From Oscillospiraceae bacterium (GTDB taxonomy: Bacteria > Bacillota > Clostridia > Oscillospirales > Ruminococcaceae), in contig JAGHIE010000002.1 in assembly GCA_017887325.1 (NCBI GenBank), forward strand, positions 62,001-126,000: a stretch of DNA of 64,000 nucleotides, written 5' to 3'. Below are positions 17,968-25,704 of the stretch, piece by piece. How positions within the stretch are numbered: the first letter of the stretch is position 1; the number at the start of each line of letters is the position of its first letter. The notes under the pieces are model-generated. The model made no database searches. It was given only the letters and a program-made list of their open reading frames with translations, and was not told the origin of the DNA. The translations under genes were made by a program, and so were the position numbers.

Positions 17968-19029
17968 ATGAAGAAAAATGTGAAAAAATATACAATTATT
18001 ATTTTATCAATGATAATAATATTAGCTCTTGTTTTAGGTATTGTAGGACTTAATGCAAATAAATTTAAATTAGATATATCAAATACTAATATAACAAAAG
18101 ATACTTATATACAAATAATGAACCAAAACATATCTGATGTAACTAAATATTTTAGAGAAAAAGGTATTAACAATACTGATAGTGATTTTTGGAACAAAGA
18201 GGTTGAAGGAAAAACAGCATACGAAGTATTAACAGATAAAACACTAGACGAACTTAAATATATAACTGCTGTATATCAAATAGCTGAAGAAAAAGGATAC
18301 ATTGAAAAAGGTAGTTTAGAAAATATATGGGACAGAATGGAAAAAGAAAATAAATCAAGAGAAAAATCTATAAAAGAAGGTAAACCAGTATATGGTTTAT
18401 CAGAGTTTTCTATAGACACTTTTTTAGAGTACGAAATGGATACACTTCAAAAATCATATTGTGAAGCTTTAGATAACGAGGGTATGAATATTACAGATGC
18501 TGATAGAGAAAAGTATTATAACGAAAATAAAGATAAACTATTTGTAAAAGATGATGACATATCAATCTCATACATAAAAATAGATTATGAACAACAAGGT
18601 TTGTCTGATGAACAATACCAATCTTATAAAGACACTTTAACTCAAATATATAAAAATTCTGGAGAAAACAATCATTTACAAGATTTAGTAAAAGATAATT
18701 CTCAATTAAATAATTATTTTGAACATATTGATTTAAAATCTTCAGAAATTGGTGCTTATTCAAGAGTTATTCCTGACATATTAGAATATGCTTATGATTT
18801 AAAACCAAATGAAATGACATCAGTAATAGATGAAAACGGAAGTTTATATTTAATAGAATGTACTGATAGAGTTGATTATGATTATCAACCATTAGACTCT
18901 GTTCGTGATAATATCAATAAAACTTTAAGAGAAGAAAACTACGAAAAAATAGTAAAAGAACGAGCAGAAAAACTAGTCGTTAATGTGAATGTAGATAATT
19001 TATACAAATTCACAAAGCGAAATATATAA
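17968..19029 (+). CDS. Membrane-anchored SurA/PpiC-like foldase
   Basis: 353 residues. The GTG at 17959 lies inside the GATAGGTG ribosome binding site, so the ATG at 17968 is used. One N-terminal transmembrane helix (about 10-30) has no lipobox Cys. It is followed by a SurA_N-like helical part (about 35-170) and a rotamase-like domain (about 185-320; DISISYIKIDYEQQG, GAYSRVIPDILEYAYDLKPNEMTSVI). The protein should sit outside the membrane and assist folding of exported proteins. It is directly upstream of two very large secreted beta-helix proteins, so a dedicated chaperone role is likely. Whether it keeps isomerase activity cannot be judged here. Confidence 0.75.
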   Translation: MKKNVKKYTIIILSMIIILALVLGIVGLNANKFKLDISNTNITKDTYIQIMNQNISDVTKYFREKGINNTDSDFWNKEVEGKTAYEVLTDKTLDELKYITAVYQIAEEKGYIEKGSLENIWDRMEKENKSREKSIKEGKPVYGLSEFSIDTFLEYEMDTLQKSYCEALDNEGMNITDADREKYYNENKDKLFVKDDDISISYIKIDYEQQGLSDEQYQSYKDTLTQIYKNSGENNHLQDLVKDNSQLNNYFEHIDLKSSEIGAYSRVIPDILEYAYDLKPNEMTSVIDENGSLYLIECTDRVDYDYQPLDSVRDNINKTLREENYEKIVKERAEKLVVNVNVDNLYKFTKRNI

Positions 19030-19050
19030 TTTTACAGAAAGGAAGTTTTT

Positions 19051-21516
19051 ATGAAAAGGAAAATTATCGCTATTGGCTTAGCCTTAGCAACCTTTAGTAG
19101 TACTTTTACAATGTTATCTAATACAATACCTGTAAAAGCTGAAGATGTAAATAATATAGGTACAAAGTATTATTTCAGTAGTAAAAGTGGGGATAATCAA
19201 AATTTAGGAACTTCAGCTGACAGCCCATGGGAAACTTTAGATAAAATAAAGGATTTAGAGTTAAAACCAGGAGATCAAATCTTATTGGAGAAAGGTTCTG
19301 TATTCGATGGATATATTCATCTACAAGACGTATCTGGTACAGCTGATAGTCCAATTAAAATTACAAGTTATGGGGATGCTGGAGGAAAACCTATCATAAA
19401 TGGTAATAGTCAAGGTTTATGGTATCAAGACTATAGAGGAAGAATTGACAACCAAAACCATAGAAGTGCAGGTTATGTATCTTCTACCATTTTGTTATAT
19501 GATGTAGACTATGTTGAAGTTAGTGATTTAGAAATAACAAACGAATCTAATGACTTTGATTATTATCAAAGCAATATATCAAAAGCAGGTGGAAGAATAG
19601 ACAGAACAGGTGTTTCAGGTATAGCAAAAGATGGTGGAACAATGGAACACATCTATTTAGATAATTTGTATATACATGATGTTGACGGAAACCTACAAGA
19701 CAAGCACATGAACAACGGTGGTATTCAAATGAATGCTATTACACCTGATAATGTTGAGCAAACAGGTGTAGCTAGATATGATGATGTAAAAATCACTAAT
19801 TGCTACATAAAAGATGTATCAAGAGCAGGTTTAGTACTTGGATATACATATGAAAACGCAAGATTTAATGGTTCTGCTATTTCTGATGAAGTTGCAAAAA
19901 CATATGGTCATACAAACATATTAATTGAAGGCAACTATGTACAAAACGCTGGTAATGACGCAATTTGTGTTATGTATTCATATAAACCATTAATTCAAAA
20001 AAATATTTCTGATAAAGCAGGTGCTGATTTAGACGATCATTATCCAGGATATTGGCAATCTTTCTGTGCTGCTATTTGGCCTTGGAAATGTAAAGACGCT
20101 TTATTCCAATACAATGAAGCATTTGATACTGTAGGCGAAGGCAATGGTGACGGACAAGCTTGGGATATAGACTGGTCAGACGGTACAGTATATCAATACA
20201 ATTACAGCCATGGTAATGGTGGTGGCGCAATGCTTACATGTTTAGAACAAGCATATAATGGTACATTTAGATATAATATAAGTCAAAATGACCTTAAAGC
20301 TTTCTTTACATTACAAGGAAATCCACAAGTTAGAATGTACAACAATGTTTTCTATGTAGACGGTGACAGACAAACAGCAGTACACCACCCAGAAGCTGGA
20401 AAACGTGGTGGTCAAGCATATATTGCTAACAATATTTTCTATAACAAAACAGAAAATCCAGTTATTATTTCAACAGTAGAAAGTAATCAACAAACATGGA
20501 CTCCTGGTGGAAGTGGCCAAATATTTACTAATAATATTTACTATGGCTATGATAAAGAAGGCTTACCAGCTTTACCAGAAGAAAACGCTATTACAGCTGA
20601 TCCTATGTTTGTAAACCCAGGCAATGCTCCTACACAAGTAAAAGAAGATCATACAGTATATGATCAATCTGTATTTGAAGGATATAAATTGCAAGAAAAT
20701 TCTCCAGCGATAAATGCAGGTATTTTTGTTCAAGATAACCCAATAGCTACTAATAAAGATTTCTTTGGAAATCTAGTTGGAATGGTTCCAGACATTGGGG
20801 TTCATGAAACAAATACACCTGAAGAAGTTACTTTTGATGTTTACTCTAATGTTTATGGTATTAATTTAGATTCAAAAACTATAAACAATATACCAAAAGA
20901 CACAACAGTTGAAACATTTAAAAACAATATTCAATATGCAAGTGTATTAACAGCAGAATTTAAACGCGATAATAATGTTTTACAAGATAACGATACACTA
21001 TTAACAGGTGACAAATTAGTACTAACATCTAAAACTAAAGAAGAACAATCTGTAACATATACATTAAATGTTAAAAAAGAATTCTCTGAATATTCCAGAG
21101 AAGGTTGGACAGCAACAGCAGGTAGTGTACAATCACAAGAACCAGCACAAAATGCTTTAGATGGAAATCCAAGTACATTATGGCATACAGACTGGAATGG
21201 TTGTAAACAAGAAGATGTTTGGATTACAATCGATATGCAATCAAAACAAAATATTGCAATGTTGAGATACGTACCTCGTTCTAAACAATTAAATGGTATT
21301 ATTACAAAATACAGAATAAGTGTAAGTGATAATAACAAAGATTGGACAGAAGTAGCTACTGGAACATGGGAAAGTAACAACAAAGAAAAAATAGCAGAAT
21401 TTAGCAAAGAAGTTGAAGCTAGATATGTAAAACTTGAAGGTTTAGAAACAGCTACTCAAGAAAATAAAATCTTTGGTTCAGCAGCTGAAATTTATTTAGG
21501 TTATGAAGTGAAATAA
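19051..21516 (+). CDS. Secreted beta-helix protein with F5/8 type C domain
   Basis: 821 residues. The signal peptide ends at about residue 30 (VKA-ED). Residues 38-595 form a right-handed parallel beta-helix of the polysaccharide lyase/glycosidase type, opening with the common YYFSSKSGD and PWETLDKI motifs. A conserved stretch GDGQAWDIDWSDGT (about 366-379) is rich in acidic residues and shared with the next gene. Residues 592-675 are a cadherin-like/Ig-like module, and 676-821 an F5/8 type C (discoidin, CBM32-like) domain with NALDGNPSTLWHTDW. There is no wall-sorting signal, so it is probably released or held by glycan binding. The exact CAZy family and substrate are not assignable by eye. 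Confidence 0.82.
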   Translation: MKRKIIAIGLALATFSSTFTMLSNTIPVKAEDVNNIGTKYYFSSKSGDNQNLGTSADSPWETLDKIKDLELKPGDQILLEKGSVFDGYIHLQDVSGTADSPIKITSYGDAGGKPIINGNSQGLWYQDYRGRIDNQNHRSAGYVSSTILLYDVDYVEVSDLEITNESNDFDYYQSNISKAGGRIDRTGVSGIAKDGGTMEHIYLDNLYIHDVDGNLQDKHMNNGGIQMNAITPDNVEQTGVARYDDVKITNCYIKDVSRAGLVLGYTYENARFNGSAISDEVAKTYGHTNILIEGNYVQNAGNDAICVMYSYKPLIQKNISDKAGADLDDHYPGYWQSFCAAIWPWKCKDALFQYNEAFDTVGEGNGDGQAWDIDWSDGTVYQYNYSHGNGGGAMLTCLEQAYNGTFRYNISQNDLKAFFTLQGNPQVRMYNNVFYVDGDRQTAVHHPEAGKRGGQAYIANNIFYNKTENPVIISTVESNQQTWTPGGSGQIFTNNIYYGYDKEGLPALPEENAITADPMFVNPGNAPTQVKEDHTVYDQSVFEGYKLQENSPAINAGIFVQDNPIATNKDFFGNLVGMVPDIGVHETNTPEEVTFDVYSNVYGINLDSKTINNIPKDTTVETFKNNIQYASVLTAEFKRDNNVLQDNDTLLTGDKLVLTSKTKEEQSVTYTLNVKKEFSEYSREGWTATAGSVQSQEPAQNALDGNPSTLWHTDWNGCKQEDVWITIDMQSKQNIAMLRYVPRSKQLNGIITKYRISVSDNNKDWTEVATGTWESNNKEKIAEFSKEVEARYVKLEGLETATQENKIFGSAAEIYLGYEVK

Positions 21517-21533
21517 CAGAAAGGGTCAATAGT

Positions 21534-24500
21534 ATGAAAGCAAATAGAATAATAAAACTAGCTACTGTAACAGCGTTAGTTTTTTCTAATATTGTTCCTG
21601 TAAATGTATTATCAACTACAGTAAAGGCTGAAGATTTAGGTACTACTTATTATGTAAGTACATTGGACGGAAAAGACAGCAATAGTGGAAAAAGTGAAAA
21701 AGATGCTTTTTATAGTTTACAAAAAATAAACGAGCTAGACTTAAAACCAGGGGATAAAATCCTTTTAGAAAAAGGCTCTGTATTTACAGATGGATATTTA
21801 CACTTATACAATCAAAAGGGTAGTAAAGAAAATCCAATAATCATTGATTCATATGGTGAAGGAGCAAATCCATTAATTGAAACTAACGGACAAGGTGTAT
21901 GGTTTCAAAATTATGGTAAATTATTAGATAATAAACAACATAAAGCAAGTGGATATGTATCATCTTCTATTTTATTATATGACACAGAATATGTTGAAGT
22001 TAAAAATATTTCAATGACTAATGAGTCACTTGAAATAGATACAAGATACAATGCACTAGACACAATGAACCGTACAGGTGTTGCAGTTGTAGCACAAGAT
22101 AACGGAACATTAGACCACATATACTTAAACAATCTAGACATTAAAAATGTTAAAGGTAATGTGTATGATAAACACATGAATAACGGTGGTATTTACTTTA
22201 CTATATTTAAACCAAGAGATAATGCTAATACAGAAATTCCTAGATATAATGATGTTTTAATAGAAAATTGTAAATTAGACAATGTAAATCGTTGGGGAAT
22301 AGCAGTAGGTTATACAGCATATTATGATAATTTTAATGCTTCTGAAATTAGTGATGAAGCTATAGCTAAATATGGCTCAACAAATGTAGTTATTAAAAAC
22401 AACTACATAAAAGATGCAGGTGGCGACGCTATTACAACAATGTATTGTGACAGACCACTCATTGAATACAATGTTTCTGATGGTGCTGCAAAACAAATTA
22501 ATACTACTGATTATTCTGAAACATCTTTTGGTAGAGTAGCAGCAGGTATCTGGCCATGGAAATGTAAAAATGCAGTATTCCAATATAATGAAGTATTTGA
22601 TACATGTCAAAATCAAGACGGTCAAGCATGGGACGCTGATTCTGGTGACGGAACACTTTATCAATATAACTATTCACACAACAACGGTGGGGGAGCAGTT
22701 ATGTTCTGTTTAGACCAATCAGTAAACAATACATTTAGATATAATATAAGCCAAAATGATTTAGGTGGGGTTATTAATCCAACTAACAATCCAGATGCTC
22801 ATATTTATAACAATGTTTTCTATGTAAAAGAAGGAGTACCATTTATAAGACCAGGTATGTCTGGTGGTAATATGGTTGTAGAAAACAACATTATTTACAA
22901 TAGTGGTGAACAAGCTAGAACAGAGGATTGGTATAAACAAACTAGTCAACAAAAAGTAAAATATGATAATAACTTATATTACAACTATGCAAATACTCCT
23001 GAAAATGATAAAAATGCAGTTAATGTAGAAGCTGGAACACAAGTATTCGTAGACCCAGGAAAAGCACCAACTGCACCAAAAGCAACAGTAAATGAAAGAA
23101 GTGCATTTGACGGTTATAAGCTATGTGAAAACTCTCCTGCAATAAATGCTGGTAAAATTATATCAGATGCAAATGGATATGCAGTAGACAAAGACTTCTT
23201 TGGAAACAATGCAAAAGTTTCTTCTCCTGATATTGGTGCATATGAAAGCAATACTATAACATTAGCATTAGCTTCTGATGTATACACTATAGACAACAAA
23301 GAAAATACAATAACAGGTTTAGGAAAAGATACAACAGTTAAAGAATTCATAGACAACTTAATTTATGATGAAGGAATAAAAGTAACTGTTAAAGACGAAA
23401 ATGATAAAAAATTATCTGATGAAGATCTTGTAAATGGAAATTGTATTGTTTCTATTACTGACGGAAAAGAAACAAAAGAATACACATTCACATTAAGTTC
23501 TGATGCAAAAATTCATAGTTCAGTATTCGAAATCAAAGATAACATAATAAATGTTCCATCAGTAGAAAAAAATCCTACTTCTTTACAAACAGTATTAAAC
23601 GGTATCGAAATAAATGAATGGGCAACTGTTACATTTACAAAAGATAATAAAGAAATAAAAGATGGTAATGTAGAAGATAAAATGGTAATGACAATTACTG
23701 CACAAGACAAAAATACTGAACAAAGTTATACTATCAATGTTAAAAATGATTATAACTATGTAAGTGACTTTACACCAAATCAACAAGGTAATGTTTGGTT
23801 TGCTCAATCAAAAGCAAAAGATGGAGCTTATTCAAATATGACAACATATAATGCTGATTGGGTTTGCTGGACTGGTACAGATTGGTCATCAGTAGGACTT
23901 GATACAAAAGCTCAAGGTGGTTCAAAAGGTTTATTGTGTGATACATTGACAGAAAACGCTAGACAAGGTGGATATTCTATGGCATATAGAGTCCCTGTTA
24001 ATGGCACACTAACTCTTACATTTGAAGACTTTGAAGGTAAAGGAAATGTTTATTTAAGAAATAGTGGTAATAATGGTGGCGAAGCATATGTTAAACTAAC
24101 TTTAAATGGTCAAGATTTAACAGATATGATAAGAGTACCAGATGACCAATCTGGTGTAGAATTACCTGATAAAACAATTGAAGTTAAACAAGGTGATTAC
24201 ATCAGAATAGAAGCTATTAATACTGGAAATCCAAAACAAGCTTCTATGCATATTACTCCTATAATTAAATATGAAAATGTTGAACCTTCTTTACCAGAAG
24301 TAGATAAAACAGCATTACAAGCAAAAGTAAACGAAGCAAAAGCTTTAAATAAAGACGAATACACACCAGAAAGCTTTGAAAAAGTTTTAACAGCATTAGA
24401 AGAAGCTGAAAAAGTTTTAGCTAATGAAAAAGTTACTCAAGAAGAAGTGAATAATGCACTTAATATGTTAGATGAAGCTATAAAACAACTTGAAGTAGTA

Positions 24501-25199
24501 ACTCCAGAAGATACAACACCTCCAACTGCTCCAACAAATTTAGAAGTTTACAATATTGGTACAACAACAGCTAAATTATCTTGGAATATTTCTCAAGACG
24601 ACGTAGGTGTAGTAGGATATAATGTTGCTCTAAACGGAGAAGTTATAGGTCAAATTAATCCAAACAGCGTTACTGATAGTGCTGATAAAGTAGAAGCTAT
24701 ATTAAAAAATTTAACTCAAAACACACAATATTTAGTAGAAGTTTCTGCTTTTGACGAAGCTGGAAATGAATCAGAAAAAGCTTCTGTAGAATTTAAAACA
24801 TTAGAAGAAACAGTAACTCCTTCAGATGTTGATAAATCAAAATTACAAGAATTATATGATAAATATAAAGATTTACAAAATCAAAATTATACAGACAATT
24901 CTTGGAATGCATTCAAAGATGCTTTAGCTAATGCAAAATCTGTTTTAGATAACGAAAGTGCAACTCAAACAGATATTGATAATGCTGTTGATTTATTAAC
25001 AAAATCAGCAAATGGACTTACAGATAAAGATTATAACAATCAAAACAAACCTTCAAAACCAAGTAATAATAACAATAGTTCAAACACAGTTAAAACTGGT
25101 GACAATAATATAATATTAGAATTATTATCTACTATGGGATTAGCAGTTGTTTTTGTAACAAGCTTATTAGTGTTAAAAAATAAAAAAAGAAAAAATTAA
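21534..25199 (+). CDS. Cell-wall-anchored beta-helix protein (paralogue of the upstream gene)
   Basis: 1221 residues. The signal peptide ends near residue 32 (VKA-ED). The beta-helix catalytic-like domain (about 37-575) parallels the upstream protein, including DGQAWDADSGDGT and YQYNYSHNNGGG. It is followed by Ig-like modules (to about 735), a beta-sandwich, carbohydrate-binding-like region (about 740-915), a FIVAR repeat (about 922-985), an Fn3 domain (about 999-1090) and a second FIVAR (about 1099-1165). A Ser/Asn linker then leads to a sorting-like tail with TVKTGD, a hydrophobic helix and KNKKRKN. The pair looks like a tandem duplication in which this copy gained wall anchoring. The gene ends at a strong terminator. 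Confidence 0.82.
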   Translation: MKANRIIKLATVTALVFSNIVPVNVLSTTVKAEDLGTTYYVSTLDGKDSNSGKSEKDAFYSLQKINELDLKPGDKILLEKGSVFTDGYLHLYNQKGSKENPIIIDSYGEGANPLIETNGQGVWFQNYGKLLDNKQHKASGYVSSSILLYDTEYVEVKNISMTNESLEIDTRYNALDTMNRTGVAVVAQDNGTLDHIYLNNLDIKNVKGNVYDKHMNNGGIYFTIFKPRDNANTEIPRYNDVLIENCKLDNVNRWGIAVGYTAYYDNFNASEISDEAIAKYGSTNVVIKNNYIKDAGGDAITTMYCDRPLIEYNVSDGAAKQINTTDYSETSFGRVAAGIWPWKCKNAVFQYNEVFDTCQNQDGQAWDADSGDGTLYQYNYSHNNGGGAVMFCLDQSVNNTFRYNISQNDLGGVINPTNNPDAHIYNNVFYVKEGVPFIRPGMSGGNMVVENNIIYNSGEQARTEDWYKQTSQQKVKYDNNLYYNYANTPENDKNAVNVEAGTQVFVDPGKAPTAPKATVNERSAFDGYKLCENSPAINAGKIISDANGYAVDKDFFGNNAKVSSPDIGAYESNTITLALASDVYTIDNKENTITGLGKDTTVKEFIDNLIYDEGIKVTVKDENDKKLSDEDLVNGNCIVSITDGKETKEYTFTLSSDAKIHSSVFEIKDNIINVPSVEKNPTSLQTVLNGIEINEWATVTFTKDNKEIKDGNVEDKMVMTITAQDKNTEQSYTINVKNDYNYVSDFTPNQQGNVWFAQSKAKDGAYSNMTTYNADWVCWTGTDWSSVGLDTKAQGGSKGLLCDTLTENARQGGYSMAYRVPVNGTLTLTFEDFEGKGNVYLRNSGNNGGEAYVKLTLNGQDLTDMIRVPDDQSGVELPDKTIEVKQGDYIRIEAINTGNPKQASMHITPIIKYENVEPSLPEVDKTALQAKVNEAKALNKDEYTPESFEKVLTALEEAEKVLANEKVTQEEVNNALNMLDEAIKQLEVVTPEDTTPPTAPTNLEVYNIGTTTAKLSWNISQDDVGVVGYNVALNGEVIGQINPNSVTDSADKVEAILKNLTQNTQYLVEVSAFDEAGNESEKASVEFKTLEETVTPSDVDKSKLQELYDKYKDLQNQNYTDNSWNAFKDALANAKSVLDNESATQTDIDNAVDLLTKSANGLTDKDYNNQNKPSKPSNNNNSSNTVKTGDNNIILELLSTMGLAVVFVTSLLVLKNKKRKN

Positions 25200-25218
25200 A
25201 TTTAATGTAAAATAATTT

Positions 25219-25252
25219 AAACAGGAGCAGATAAATTCTGTTCCTGTTTTTC
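25219..25252 (+). terminator. Terminator of the beta-helix operon
   Basis: AACAGGAGCAG pairs with CTGTTCCTGTT, followed by a T tract. Confidence 0.85.
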
Positions 25253-25427
25253 ATTAAGTATATTTTTAGAATACGAAACACTTGCAACTAAGATTGCTCT
25301 TTTAAGATCTAGTGTAAGTGTAGTAACATTTATAATAAGTTGTATTTTTGGAATTTTGTGGATTAAAAGATTAAAAAGAATAGATAGCTAAATTAATATA
25401 AATACTAAAATTATGCATACAAATTCA
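25253..25427 (+). other. Intergenic stretch with a possible remnant of a membrane protein
   Basis: This is part of a 505-bp gap (25200-25704). The frame running to the stop at 25389-25391 has no start codon. It encodes about 46 residues ending in one hydrophobic helix (VSVVTFIISCIFGILW) followed by KRLKR. It could be the tail of a decayed membrane protein gene, or chance. Nothing else is seen here. Confidence 0.25.
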
Positions 25428-25458
25428 TATAGGAAAGCCATTTTGGTTTTCCTATTTT
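25428..25458 (+). terminator. Hairpin with T tract in the intergenic gap
   Basis: ATAGGAAAGCC and GGTTTTCCTAT pair (with one G-U), followed by TTTTT. It has the form of an intrinsic terminator and isolates the ndh2 operon from upstream transcription. It may belong to the decayed gene before it. Confidence 0.6.
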
Positions 25459-25549
25459 TGCTCTAAAAATTAACTATAATATAATATAAAACAATTTTTC
25501 TATTATAAAATCCCAATTTATACAAAATTAGTACTATATAATACATAAT

Positions 25550-25599
25550 ATATCAATTATTTTTGATATGTTTTTTATATATATTGTAAAAAAACATAT
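25550..25599 (+). promoter_or_regulatory. Overlapping inverted repeats upstream of the ndh2 promoter
   Basis: ATATCAA (25550-25556) pairs with TTGATAT (25563-25569). Separately, ATATGTTTTTT (25566-25576) pairs perfectly with AAAAAACATAT (25589-25599). The two palindromes share an arm and end 17 bp before the -35 box. They could be operator sites for a repressor or activator; no known consensus is recognised. The region is very AT-rich, so chance cannot be excluded. Confidence 0.35.
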
Positions 25600-25616
25600 T
25601 AATTATTAATAACTGA

Positions 25617-25645
25617 TTGAAATTGTGAAAAAAAAATGATATAAT
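25617..25645 (+). promoter_or_regulatory. Promoter of the EET operon
   Basis: TTGAAA at 25617-25622 and TATAAT at 25640-25645 with a 17-bp spacer, 59 bp before the ndh2 start. Confidence 0.7.
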
Positions 25646-25704
25646 ACGGTGACATTTTTAAATAAGAAATGCGCAAGAAACAAATGATAAAATAGGAGGA
25701 AGTC

